Below, in pieces: positions 53,950-62,550 of a DNA stretch of 64,000 nucleotides. The notes beneath the pieces were generated by a model that was given only the letters and a program-made list of their open reading frames with translations, searched no databases and had not been told where the DNA came from. A program made the position numbers and the translations under genes. Source of the stretch: Candidatus Omnitrophota bacterium. GTDB lineage: Bacteria; Omnitrophota; Omnitrophia; Omnitrophales; JACROU01. The stretch is from the NCBI GenBank assembly GCA_029261035.1, contig JAJDCD010000008.1:1-64000 (forward strand). Reading direction: 5' to 3'. The first letter of the stretch is position 1; every line of letters starts with the position of its first letter.

Positions 53950-55026
53950 CTAATTTTTTAAAAAATAACTTACAACTTTTTCTTTTAACTCTTTAACCCC
54001 TATATTTTTCAATGATGAAACCTGAAAAGCTTCTGGGAATAAAACCCGAAAGCCTTCTCTTTCTTTGGAAGAAAGAAGGTCCACTTTATTCAATATCAAC
54101 CATTGTTGAATTTGGTCACATTTAATTTCTTTCAACACCGCTCGAGTTACTTCATATTGATTCTGAAAATCAGGATTAGAAACATCTAAAACGTGAAAAA
54201 TAAGTTTCGAATCTTGAATTTCTTCTAAGGTGGCTTGAAATGACTCAACAAGACCATGCGGTAAATCCATTAAAAATCCAACGGTATCTGTGATAACAAC
54301 ATCTCTTCCTTCCACCCCTTTCATATTTCTAGCGCAAGAATCCAAGGTTGCAAATAATTTATCTTGAACGTAAACATCAGAACCTGTGAGCTGATTCATT
54401 AAAGTTGATTTCCCAGCGTTGGTATAACCCAACAAACTTATAAGAGACAAGTTATTTCTTATTCTATTTTTTCTTAGCAGCGCTCTGTGTGTTTTTAGTT
54501 TCTTTAAATCCTTTTTTAGTTTAGAAATACGGTTTCTAATTTGGCGTCGGTCCACCTCCAACTTTTGTTCTCCGGGACCCCGGGTCCCAATTCCACCGCC
54601 AAGTCGGGACATCACAACACCTCTTCCTACCAGACGAGGCAAAAGATAACTCATTTGAGCCAACTCAACTTGTAGTTTCCCCTCTCTGGAAGTTGCTCTC
54701 TTAGCAAAAATATCTAAAATCAACCCCGTTCTATCAACAACACGAACGTCAATTTGATTCTCAATATTTCTCGACTGAGTCGGTTGTAAATCTACACCAA
54801 AAATACAAACATTAGCTTTTTTCTTAACAATTTCCTCCGCTATTTTTTCAACGCCACCTTTACCCAAATAGCTTACAGAAGTAGGTTTTTCAATATTAAA
54901 TTCCGCATACCCAACACACTTTCCCCCCGCTGAACGAATCAACTCCATCATCTCGTTTAATCGCTCTTGACGATAGCGGAGAGAATGTTTTTTACTATAA
55001 GGCGCTACTAAAAAAACATGTTCCAT
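53950..55026 (-). CDS. hflX: ribosome-associated GTPase HflX
   Basis: 358 residues. The N-terminal HflX domain (YLGKGGVEKIAEEI, LQPTQSRNIE, DRTGLILDIFAKRA) and GGIGTRGPGEQKLE lead to a coiled-coil linker. The G domain then has G1 GYTNAGKST, G3 DTVGF and NKVD. HflX splits stalled ribosomes after heat stress. It follows miaA by one base; the miaA-hflX order is classical, though hfq is absent here. Confidence 0.94.
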   Translation of the reverse strand: MEHVFLVAPYSKKHSLRYRQERLNEMMELIRSAGGKCVGYAEFNIEKPTSVSYLGKGGVEKIAEEIVKKKANVCIFGVDLQPTQSRNIENQIDVRVVDRTGLILDIFAKRATSREGKLQVELAQMSYLLPRLVGRGVVMSRLGGGIGTRGPGEQKLEVDRRQIRNRISKLKKDLKKLKTHRALLRKNRIRNNLSLISLLGYTNAGKSTLMNQLTGSDVYVQDKLFATLDSCARNMKGVEGRDVVITDTVGFLMDLPHGLVESFQATLEEIQDSKLIFHVLDVSNPDFQNQYEVTRAVLKEIKCDQIQQWLILNKVDLLSSKEREGFRVLFPEAFQVSSLKNIGVKELKEKVVSYFLKN

Positions 55027-55027
55027 G

Positions 55028-55957
55028 CTACAGCCAATCTTTTAACTTTAACTGCATTTGTGAATACATTTGCCCTAAAGTTTTATTATTCGCATCTATC
55101 CAACTCACTTTAGATTGATGTCTAAACCAAGTAAGCTGTCTTTTTGCATAATGCCGCGAATTTTTTTTAAGCTCTTCCAATGAGTTCTCTAAGGAATTTT
55201 CTTTCTTTAAGAAACTCTGAATTTCTTTAAAATAAATAGACTTACGTGCTGTTGAAGACAGCTTTTTTTTGCCCAAACTCTTTACCTCAGGAATCAAACC
55301 ATTCAAAACCATTTGATCGACTCTCGCATTAATTTTTTGATAAAGAGCATCCCTGTCTAATTGTATTCCAATAACCTTACTAGCATAACCTAATTGTGAT
55401 AAGGAGATTTTTTTTGAAATAAAATCCGTTCTACTTGTTCCTGTAGTTTCACATATCTCTAATGCTCTAATAATGCGTTTTTCATCATTCTCATGAATGC
55501 GTTTAGCGCTTTTAGGATCTTTGGAACACAATCGCTTATAAAGGTGTGCAATTCCTTTTTTTTCCTTCACTCGCTCTAACTTCTTTCTCGCTTCCTTATC
55601 CATCAGATTCTCTTCCGAAAGACCTTCTATTAAAGATTTAATATAAAAACCTGTTCCGCCAACTACTATAGGAAAACGGCCCGCAGAGAATATATCATCT
55701 ACAGCTTCTAAAGCATCTTGTCTCCATTGATGAGCTGAATAAGTTTGGGTGGGTGGAATTACATCTAAAAGATAATGAGGGATAGAGCCTCTTTCTTCAA
55801 CTGAAGGCTTGGCTGTTCCAACATCCATTCCCTGATAAACCTGCATTGAATCTGCAGAAATAATACTCCCTTTTAGCCTTCTAGCTGCATAAAGAGCAAA
55901 TCTCGATTTACCAGAACCCGTAGGGCCAACGATAAAAAGGATTTTCTTTTTTTTCAT
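55028..55957 (-). CDS. miaA: tRNA dimethylallyltransferase
   Basis: 309 residues. P-loop GPTGSGKS at 11-18, SADSMQVYQGMDVGTAKPS, VGGTGFYIKSLIEG and the late HYAKRQLTWFRHQ are MiaA signatures. It adds a dimethylallyl group to A37 of tRNAs that read UNN codons. It follows argS by 8 bases. Confidence 0.95.
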   Translation of the reverse strand: MKKKKILFIVGPTGSGKSRFALYAARRLKGSIISADSMQVYQGMDVGTAKPSVEERGSIPHYLLDVIPPTQTYSAHQWRQDALEAVDDIFSAGRFPIVVGGTGFYIKSLIEGLSEENLMDKEARKKLERVKEKKGIAHLYKRLCSKDPKSAKRIHENDEKRIIRALEICETTGTSRTDFISKKISLSQLGYASKVIGIQLDRDALYQKINARVDQMVLNGLIPEVKSLGKKKLSSTARKSIYFKEIQSFLKKENSLENSLEELKKNSRHYAKRQLTWFRHQSKVSWIDANNKTLGQMYSQMQLKLKDWL

Positions 55958-55965
55958 AGTTTTAA

Positions 55966-57627
55966 TTACATTTTATCAGGAGCATGAACTCCTAATAAGT
56001 GCAATCCGTTTTGAAGGACAATTTGACAGCATTTAATTAAATAGAGTCTAGATTGAGTTAATTTCTCATCATCCCCAATCACACGATGAACAGAATAAAA
56101 TTTATGAAACTTCGTTGCAAGATCTCTCAGATAATCCACTAAACGGTAAGGTTCTAAATGTTCCGAAGATTGATTTAAAATTTCAGGAAAGTTCAATAAA
56201 TGCTTAACCACATCAAGCTCTTTTTCTTCCTGTATCAAACTTAAATCACAACCCTCGCTCGGTTGAACTTCCGAAGTTCTTAAAAGACTAGAGATCCTAG
56301 CGTGTGCATACTGTACATAATACACTGGGTTTTCTTGTGATTTTTCTTTCGCTAATTCAAGATCGAAGTCAAGGTGGCTTTCAATTTTTCTCATTAAAAA
56401 GAAAAATCGAGTGGCATCTGAGCCAACTTCATCCATCAATTCTCGAAGAGAAACAAATTCTCCTGCTCGAGTTGACATCCGAACAGGCTCTCCTTTTCTA
56501 TATAGTGTTGTTAATTGAACTAATAAAACTACGAGTTGATTCGCTTCATGCCCTAAAGCTTCACAAGCAGCCCTAAGACGAGCCACATACCCATGATGAT
56601 CCGGGCCCCAAAAATTAATCAGCATATTAAAGCCACGTTTAAATTTCTCTTCATGATAAGCAATGTCGGGGGTTAAGTAGGTATAATCTCCTGTCGACTT
56701 AATTAAAACTCGATCTTTATCATCTCCATAATCTGTAGAACGAAACCAAGTAGCTCCGTCTTTTTCGTAAGCATGCCCTTTTTCTTTAAGGCGAGCAACA
56801 ACCTCTGTCACCTTATCCCCATCGTCTAGAGATTTTTCTGAGAAATATTGATCAAAATGTACTTTTAAATCCTTGAGATCGCTCTCGATTCCTTTCAGAA
56901 TTCCAGAAGCCGCATATTCAGAAAAAAAAGCAATCGCTTCGGCCTCTTCTAAAACCTTAAACCGATCTCCTTCTTTATCTAAAACTTCTTGAGCTATATC
57001 TTTAACATAAGCCCCTTGATAACCTTGTTCTGGAAACTCTTTATCAACACCCAACAATTCGAGATAACGAATATAAGTACTTAGTCCAAGAATCTGAATC
57101 TGCACACCTCGGTCATTTAAATAATATTCTCTATGGACTTTATGCCCTGTAGCATACAAAAGATTTGCCAAAGCATCTCCAACAACAGCCTGTCGGCCAT
57201 GAGCAATGGTTAAGGGCCCTGTAGGGTTAGCGCTTACATATTCCAATACTACAGACTTCCCAGATCCTAATTGAGTCTGACCAAATTTATCACCCTCTTC
57301 CCATATTTGCTTCAGGGATAAAGAAATAGAGTGTGCCTCAATAAAAAAATTCAAAAACCCTGGGCCAGCAACCTCAATGTTTTTAATCCCAGCATTCGAC
57401 TCAGCAATTTTGGACATCAACAAATCTCTTGTCTTCTGAGCAGCATCTACCGGATTCGTTTTAGCCAATTTAGCTATTCGAAAAGCAACATTACAGGAAA
57501 CATCTCCATGTTCAATTTTCTTAGGTTGGTTAATGTCATAAACAAAGTCATCTGGCAATTTTACGCCTAAATCATCTGCTATTTCCTCTAATAAATTATC
57601 AATAAAATTTCGCACATTCGATTTCAT
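55966..57627 (-). CDS. argS: arginyl-tRNA synthetase
   Basis: 553 residues. The Arg_tRNA_synt N-domain is followed by YVSANPTGPLTIAHGRQAV, where the HIGH motif reads TIAH, keeping only the last histidine. EYYLNDRGVQI, MLINFWGPDHHGYVARL and VRMSTRAGEFVSL (KMSK position) follow. The DALR anticodon domain ends with HLLGVHAPDKM. It charges tRNA-Arg. The reduced HIGH motif also occurs in other ArgRS lineages, so the enzyme is probably active. AGGG precedes the ATG. Confidence 0.94.
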   Translation of the reverse strand: MKSNVRNFIDNLLEEIADDLGVKLPDDFVYDINQPKKIEHGDVSCNVAFRIAKLAKTNPVDAAQKTRDLLMSKIAESNAGIKNIEVAGPGFLNFFIEAHSISLSLKQIWEEGDKFGQTQLGSGKSVVLEYVSANPTGPLTIAHGRQAVVGDALANLLYATGHKVHREYYLNDRGVQIQILGLSTYIRYLELLGVDKEFPEQGYQGAYVKDIAQEVLDKEGDRFKVLEEAEAIAFFSEYAASGILKGIESDLKDLKVHFDQYFSEKSLDDGDKVTEVVARLKEKGHAYEKDGATWFRSTDYGDDKDRVLIKSTGDYTYLTPDIAYHEEKFKRGFNMLINFWGPDHHGYVARLRAACEALGHEANQLVVLLVQLTTLYRKGEPVRMSTRAGEFVSLRELMDEVGSDATRFFFLMRKIESHLDFDLELAKEKSQENPVYYVQYAHARISSLLRTSEVQPSEGCDLSLIQEEKELDVVKHLLNFPEILNQSSEHLEPYRLVDYLRDLATKFHKFYSVHRVIGDDEKLTQSRLYLIKCCQIVLQNGLHLLGVHAPDKM

Positions 57628-57637
57628 GAAAAATACC

Positions 57638-57997
57638 CTATTTTTGAGTCTTTAATGATTTTGCATCAATTAGTTTACCTTCTCCCCATAAACGCTCCAA
57701 ACCATAAAAATCACGCATTTCTGGGTGAAATAAATGAATCATAACATCCCCGTAATCTAAAAGTACCCATCGGCAATCGCTTAAACCCTGAGAGTGGATT
57801 ACAGGTTCATCTTTTTTGTCGAGTTCATCTATAACATTATCCGCCAATGCCTTAACATGACGATCAGATGTTCCGGATCCAATGACAAAGTAGTCAACAA
57901 CCGCAGATAGTTTTTTAACATCCAAAATTAAAACATCAACCCCTTTTTTATCCTCAATTGCTTGACCTGCTAATAATGCTAATTGTTTTGTTCTCAC
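57638..57997 (-). CDS. rsfS: ribosomal silencing factor RsfS
   Basis: 119 residues. DVLILDVKKLSAVVDYFVIGSGTSDRHVKALA and the later GDVMIHLFHPEMRDFYGLERLW are the RsfS/Iojap signature. It binds ribosomal protein L14 and blocks subunit joining under starvation. The start codon is GTG with AAGGAA upstream. It lies 10 bases before argS. Confidence 0.94.
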   Translation of the reverse strand: MRTKQLALLAGQAIEDKKGVDVLILDVKKLSAVVDYFVIGSGTSDRHVKALADNVIDELDKKDEPVIHSQGLSDCRWVLLDYGDVMIHLFHPEMRDFYGLERLWGEGKLIDAKSLKTQK

Positions 57998-58034
57998 AAG
58001 AGTTTCCTTTTTTTATAAAAACCAAAAAGGTTTT

Positions 58035-58544
58035 TTATTTTTGAATTCCTTCTAAATTTAAAATTTTCTTCTTCACATCAAGTCCTTTAGCATAGCCTCC
58101 CAAAGACCCATCTTTACGTATAACGCGATGACATGGAATAATAATCGGAAACGGGTTCTTGTTCATTGCATTTCCAACAGCTCTTGCCCCATGATTTACT
58201 TTTACCTTTCGAGACAAACCCTGATAAGTTACAAGTTCACCTCGCTTAACTTTCAATAATTCTTTCCAAATTTTCCTAAAAAAAGGAGGAGCTTTTGATA
58301 ACTCTAGTGGAACATCATTAAACAAAACATCTTTTCCTTCAAAATATTTCTCTAATCGCTTTTTTAATTCAAAAACATATTTGGGTGCTGTTTTTAAATT
58401 TGAAGAGCTCTTGTTTTTTAGTGTTTTTTTAATCGGAGCAAAATCAAGCAAATGAAGCGATTCAGAATCCCCTTCTAGTCGAACAAACCAATCCCCAGAA
58501 AGGCTACTCGAAATACAAAATTGATATTGTTTATTTGCAGTCAT
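58035..58544 (-). CDS. ogt: methylated-DNA-protein-cysteine methyltransferase
   Basis: 169 residues. The active site IIIPCHRVIRKDGSLGGY holds the acceptor cysteine C138, and RAVGNAMNKNP is the DNA-binding helix. It repairs O6-methylguanine by a suicide transfer. The N-terminal domain (about 75 residues) is short and divergent. Its ATG overlaps the stop of the small lipoprotein gene by one base. Confidence 0.92.
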   Translation of the reverse strand: MTANKQYQFCISSSLSGDWFVRLEGDSESLHLLDFAPIKKTLKNKSSSNLKTAPKYVFELKKRLEKYFEGKDVLFNDVPLELSKAPPFFRKIWKELLKVKRGELVTYQGLSRKVKVNHGARAVGNAMNKNPFPIIIPCHRVIRKDGSLGGYAKGLDVKKKILNLEGIQK

Positions 58545-58759
58545 TAGAAAGGTATACGCAACTGCTTTTCATCAGCCAAAGATATCTTAGATTTGACTCC
58601 TGCAGTTTTTACTTCTTTTTCTTTTACAATTCCTTGAATCGCACTATCAATAGGTGCCGTAAATGGGGCTAAAGGCTGAGCCACCCTTTCAGTAGGTGCA
58701 CAACCTAAAACGGAAACACTCCAAACAATAAAACTTGCTACAACTATCCCTCTCAACAT
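58544..58759 (-). CDS. small putative lipoprotein
   Basis: 71 residues. A hydrophobic leader (GIVVASFIVWSVS) ends in VLGC, a plausible lipobox with C20 as the lipidated residue. The mature part is about 50 residues, Pro/Ala/Val-rich and then Lys-rich, with no known domain. GGAGG lies before the ATG and a good promoter is upstream, so expression is likely. It may lie in the inner or outer membrane leaflet. Co-expressed with ogt; no functional link is evident. Confidence 0.65.
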   Translation of the reverse strand: MLRGIVVASFIVWSVSVLGCAPTERVAQPLAPFTAPIDSAIQGIVKEKEVKTAGVKSKISLADEKQLRIPF

Positions 58760-58777
58760 AAAACCTCCAAATTCTTA

Positions 58778-58805
58778 ATTATATAGTGTAATCCAAAGAC
58801 TTCAA
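58778..58805 (-). promoter_or_regulatory. sigma-70-type promoter of the lipoprotein-ogt unit
   Basis: On the minus strand: TTGAAG (58800-58805), 16 bases and TATAAT (58778-58783). Predicted start about 12 bases before the lipoprotein gene's ATG, at 58759, downstream of ald. Confidence 0.65.
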
Positions 58806-58832
58806 AATTTCCACAGTTTAAGCTTATTTCTA

Positions 58833-60020
58833 CTAAGAACCTTCATGCAACATATTATGAGCTTTAGCAACCTCGACACACAGAATTCTACCATTAGAAA
58901 CATTCAAACCAGTCTTAAGCTCTGGATACTGCTTAAAAGCGCTTTCAAGCCCTTGAGATAAAGCTAGAACATAGGGTAAAGAAATTTTTTCTAGAGCTTT
59001 TGTGGCATACTGTGGGCAAAGAGTCGGTATATTCGTAACTCCAAACCGCAAGTTACCATAAGAATCGATATAAACAGGATCATCATAAGTAGTAGGATGC
59101 GTTCCAAAAACATTACCGCCTTGATCTACAGCAACATCTACAATAACCTTTCTTTTCTCAACATAACGAGAAACAGCATCCTCATCAATCAAAACTGGCG
59201 CACGACGCCCTAGTAAATAAACAGAACCAATGACAATATCTGCCTTATCATACAATGAGGTAACACTTCTATCTTGTGCATCGACTACAATCATATTTAT
59301 TTTTTGTTTTTGGACCAGCTGTTTAAGTTCTTTTTGACGAACCAAGTTTTTTTCCGTAATCCAAATATGGGCTTTTGTATTTGCAAAATCCATAGCGGCT
59401 TCATACCCCACAGTCCCTCCCCCTAATATCAGAACATTACCCTCAAATTTTGGGTATTTGATTTTAGGAAAATCGGAAGCGAGCTTCTCTAAATCTTTCT
59501 TATAAGTTTTAGGATAAACAACTTCCCCAGCTCTTATCTTAAGTTTACTCGCACAGTAGATAGCAAAATAGCCCGCAAGTTTCCCTGCAATCACAGACAT
59601 GGGTTTCAAAAGAGGAGTCCCTTCTTCACTTCCAACAGTCTCAAAAGCAATTGCTGCGGCTTTAGACTTCATAAACGTTTTAACTAAATGGCTTTCATCA
59701 TGGGAAGATAAATGTAAAAAAGAAAATACCGTATGTTTTTTCTTAATAAAATCAAACTCTTCCGGTTGAGGCTCTTTCACTTTAACGATTACATCAGAAT
59801 TTTTCCATATATCAGAAGATGTCTCTAAGATTTCTGCACCCGCATTGATATACATTCGGTCCGTAAAACCACAGCCCACTCCAGCCGACTTCTCAACAAA
59901 AACAGGTATCTTTTCCCCACATAGCTTTTTAACTGCTTGTGGAGACAAAGCAACCCTAACTTCTCCAGACTTAACTTCTTTAGGTATTCCTATATTGAGT
60001 AATTTGGATTTTGAGCTCAT
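58833..60020 (-). CDS. ald: alanine dehydrogenase family protein
   Basis: 395 residues. GIPKEVKSGEVRVALSP, VKVKEPQPEE, FSFLHLSSHDE and VDVAVDQGG supply the substrate arginine, lysine, histidine and catalytic aspartate. ILGGGTVGYEAA binds NAD. Between the substrate domain and the NAD domain, the glycine-rich loop of typical Ald (GGVPGVPP) is replaced by a Lys-rich stretch of about 30 residues (about 165-195). It interconverts alanine and pyruvate, most likely. GGAGG inside the nadE end precedes the ATG. Confidence 0.8.
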   Translation of the reverse strand: MSSKSKLLNIGIPKEVKSGEVRVALSPQAVKKLCGEKIPVFVEKSAGVGCGFTDRMYINAGAEILETSSDIWKNSDVIVKVKEPQPEEFDFIKKKHTVFSFLHLSSHDESHLVKTFMKSKAAAIAFETVGSEEGTPLLKPMSVIAGKLAGYFAIYCASKLKIRAGEVVYPKTYKKDLEKLASDFPKIKYPKFEGNVLILGGGTVGYEAAMDFANTKAHIWITEKNLVRQKELKQLVQKQKINMIVVDAQDRSVTSLYDKADIVIGSVYLLGRRAPVLIDEDAVSRYVEKRKVIVDVAVDQGGNVFGTHPTTYDDPVYIDSYGNLRFGVTNIPTLCPQYATKALEKISLPYVLALSQGLESAFKQYPELKTGLNVSNGRILCVEVAKAHNMLHEGS

Positions 60021-61714
60021 TATTCCTCCAACTCAAATCGATTTGTTATAGGCATTCTTCTCCCGAACCATGCCTTTTGAGTTACTCGTAAAATAGGAGC
60101 AGATTGTCTTCTTTTGTATTCATTGTGATCAATTTTCCTAATAATCTGCTTTATTTCATCCAGTCTCATCTTAGACTGAATCAAATCTCTAATTTCCTGA
60201 ATCGTCTTACTTTCTTCTAAATGATAATAAAGAACCTGGTCTAATAGTTCATAGGACGGTAATGAATCTTCATCTTTCTGGTCCGGTCTCAACTCAGCAG
60301 AAGGTGGCTTTTCTATCGTTTCCTTAGGAATCGATGGAGACAAACCCGCTCTATATTGGGACAATCGGAATACTTCCGATTTATACAAATCTCCCAAAAC
60401 ACACAGCCCCCCACACATATCTCCATAAATCGTGCAATACCCCATAGCAAGCTCTGATTTATTGCCTGTAGACAACAACATTCTACCTTCGTCATTTGAG
60501 GTATACATTAATTCTAATCCTCTCAGTCTTGCTTGCAAATTCTCCATTGCTAAACTAATCTGAGTCTCTTCTTTAGCTTCCTGTTTTTCGTTTTTCTTAT
60601 TCTTAACAATTTCTTTTATTTTAAACTCATATTGATCCTTAATAGAACGAACACGACACTCCATTCCTAGATTCTTCGCCAAAGCGAGCGAATCATCTAC
60701 ACTCCCTTCGGATGAGTAAGGGCCGGGCATCGTGATCCCTAATACATTCTCAGCACCAATAGCATCACACGCAATCGCTGCAGTAAGAGCCGAGTCAATC
60801 CCACCACTCAAACCTAAAAGAACTTTTTTAAATCCATTCTTAGTAATATAGTCTCTCACACCTAAAACCAATGCCTCATACATCTCCTGGGTAATTTGAG
60901 GACCTCTTTCGTCTTTAACTTCTGGCATTTCTGCTTTTGTGTCTAATTCAAAGACATAAAGGCCTTCTTTAAACATTTCACCCTCATATATAATTCTACC
61001 ACTTGGATCGGCTATCAAACTGCGACCATCAAAAATAAGTTCATCTTGAGCCCCTACCTGATTGCAATAAATCACATACACACCGTATTCTTTCGCTTTG
61101 CTCGCAATCAAATCTTCTCTTAACTGGCCTTTATTTTGATGATATGGAGATGCTGAAATATTAACAATAAACTGAGCTCCTTTTTCCTTCAGCTTCCGGA
61201 TAGGTTTATGCTCGTAATCATCTTCCCACAAATCCTCACAAATACTCATTCCCCACTCTGCCCCAAACAAAGATAGCGTCTGAACCTCTTTCGCTGATTC
61301 AAAAAATATTTGCTCTAAAAACACATCATAATTTGGCAATAAAAACTTATGCTGCTGATGCAGAACCTTCCCCTTATGAATCACACATAAAGCATTACAG
61401 CTTTTCTTCTTTTGCTCCTCCCCCTTTGCGACATACCCACAAACAATGACAAGATTTTTATCTTCAGACTCCTTAATAATTAAATTTAAATACTCTTCAT
61501 TTTTTTGAATAAAAGACTCTTTATTTGCCAGATCCCATACGGGATAACCAGAAATAACCAATTCGGGAAAAACGAGCAAATCGACAGATTGCTGCTCTGC
61601 AGATTGTATACAGTCTTTGATTTTCTTAAAATTAAGCTCAAACGCTCCCACCGTAGGATTTAACTGAGCAAGCCCAATCTTAATTTTTTCATTTTCAGAA
61701 GATTTCTGTTGCAT
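60020..61714 (-). CDS. nadE: glutamine-dependent NAD+ synthetase
   Basis: 564 residues. The nitrilase domain (1-270) holds the E-K-C triad in LLVFPELVISGYP, QHKFLLPNYDVF and GMSICEDLWEDD. The synthetase domain has the P-loop LGLSGGIDSAL, then STGNKSELAMGYCTIYGDMCG and KSEVFRL. It amidates nicotinate adenine dinucleotide with ammonia from glutamine. It overlaps ald by one base. With cinA in the window, two steps of pyridine-nucleotide metabolism are represented. Confidence 0.95.
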   Translation of the reverse strand: MQQKSSENEKIKIGLAQLNPTVGAFELNFKKIKDCIQSAEQQSVDLLVFPELVISGYPVWDLANKESFIQKNEEYLNLIIKESEDKNLVIVCGYVAKGEEQKKKSCNALCVIHKGKVLHQQHKFLLPNYDVFLEQIFFESAKEVQTLSLFGAEWGMSICEDLWEDDYEHKPIRKLKEKGAQFIVNISASPYHQNKGQLREDLIASKAKEYGVYVIYCNQVGAQDELIFDGRSLIADPSGRIIYEGEMFKEGLYVFELDTKAEMPEVKDERGPQITQEMYEALVLGVRDYITKNGFKKVLLGLSGGIDSALTAAIACDAIGAENVLGITMPGPYSSEGSVDDSLALAKNLGMECRVRSIKDQYEFKIKEIVKNKKNEKQEAKEETQISLAMENLQARLRGLELMYTSNDEGRMLLSTGNKSELAMGYCTIYGDMCGGLCVLGDLYKSEVFRLSQYRAGLSPSIPKETIEKPPSAELRPDQKDEDSLPSYELLDQVLYYHLEESKTIQEIRDLIQSKMRLDEIKQIIRKIDHNEYKRRQSAPILRVTQKAWFGRRMPITNRFELEE

Positions 61715-61845
61715 CTTAAGCCTTTTCTTATTAAATTACTTACCTTCGCTAACTTGTTTACGCTCTATATTATACAGAAAATTTCCTATATAAGAATCAT
61801 TGAATTTTTGACCAAATATGCTAACTTTAATAAAAGGGTCACAAT

Positions 61846-62211
61846 ATGAGTAAAAAAATACTAATCGTGGACGACGAAATCGAGATATTAGAGACTCTCA
61901 AAGACTACCTCACAGAGGAAGGCTTTGATGTTTTACTGGCTAAGAATAGAGAAGAATTCTTTAACCACGCTCAAAACACGCCTCCAGATTTGATCATCCT
62001 AGACATCGTTATTGGCCCAGAAAATGGCCCGCAAATGTACAACGAATTAGTCCACAAGGGCTTCGATCCCGAAATTCCCGTCATATTCCTATCTGGGCTC
62101 TTAGAAGACCGGCCACCTTCTTACAGTTACGAAGGCCGAAAAACATCTCTCCTCGGAAAACCCTTTGACCCCAAAAAGCTAGTAGAAGAAATCAATAACC
62201 TAATCAAATAG
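61846..62211 (+). CDS. receiver-only response regulator
   Basis: 121 residues forming one CheY-like domain: D9 and D10, the phospho-acceptor D53 (LIILDIVIG), S83 (VIFLSGL) and K105 (LLGKPFDP). No output domain, and no kinase gene adjoins. AGGG lies before the ATG. It may pass a signal to partners encoded elsewhere. The gene stands alone on the plus strand, followed by the repeat region. Confidence 0.88.
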   Translation: MSKKILIVDDEIEILETLKDYLTEEGFDVLLAKNREEFFNHAQNTPPDLIILDIVIGPENGPQMYNELVHKGFDPEIPVIFLSGLLEDRPPSYSYEGRKTSLLGKPFDPKKLVEEINNLIK

Positions 62212-62266
62212 ACTCTAGCTTTCAGCTGTTAGCCATTAGCTTATAGCTAAAACAAATTCTAATTCC

Positions 62267-62377
62267 GTCATTGCAAGGTATCGAGTCAAGGAGCCGTGGC
62301 AATCTCAGAGTTAGGATTCATATTCTTAAACTTATCCCGAGATTGCCACGACTCACTTGTATACGCCTCGCAATGAC
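62267..62377. repeat. 111-base palindromic element A
   Basis: The ends GTCATTGCAAGG (62267-62278) and CCTCGCAATGAC (62366-62377) pair with one mismatch. The inner arms CGTGGCAATCTC (62295-62306) and GAGATTGCCACG (62339-62350) pair perfectly around a 32-base loop. GTCATTGCNAGG with GGCAATCTC is a widespread intergenic palindrome type in bacteria. It could fold into a long RNA hairpin on either strand. Confidence 0.75.
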
Positions 62378-62395
62378 AAAATAATAATACGAGCT

Positions 62396-62494
62396 GTCAT
62401 TCCCGAAATCTTTTGTCGGGAAACCATAACACTTACATATTACAGCACCTTTAGCCAAAAACCTGGATCCCCGACACAAACATTCGGGGATGAC
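62396..62494. repeat. 99-base palindromic element B
   Basis: The ends GTCATTCCCG (62396-62405) and CGGGGATGAC (62485-62494) pair with one mismatch. Two inner hairpins lie at 62400-62422 (TTCCCGA / TCGGGAA) and 62467-62491 (ATCCCCGA / TCGGGGAT). CTGGATCCCCG precedes the second. GTCATTCCCG...CTGGATCCCCG...GATGAC is another common bacterial intergenic repeat type. Confidence 0.75.
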
Positions 62495-62550
62495 AATTCC
62501 ATTTAAAATGTTCTTTAGTTAAAAGCTAACGGCTATTAGCTGATTGCTAT

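Larger units (their letters stand above)
62224..62541. repeat. nested inverted-repeat unit (outer ends)
   Basis: The 339-base gap 62212-62550 between the response regulator and the last gene holds no gene. Its outer ends, 62224-62241 (AGCTGTTAGCCATTAGCT) and 62524-62541, are inverted copies with three mismatches in 18. Two further palindromic elements lie between them and are listed separately. TAGC-rich ends of this kind recall dispersed intergenic repeats, possibly non-autonomous mobile units. Confidence 0.65.

Noticed and set aside
61769-61774. TATAAT on the minus strand before nadE as a promoter
   Set aside because: No acceptable -35 at 16-18 bases, and the sequence is nearly palindromic, so it reads similarly on both strands.
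62212-62550. Possible CRISPR array
   Set aside because: The repeats are inverted and of three different kinds; there is no regular direct repeat with equal spacers and no cas gene.
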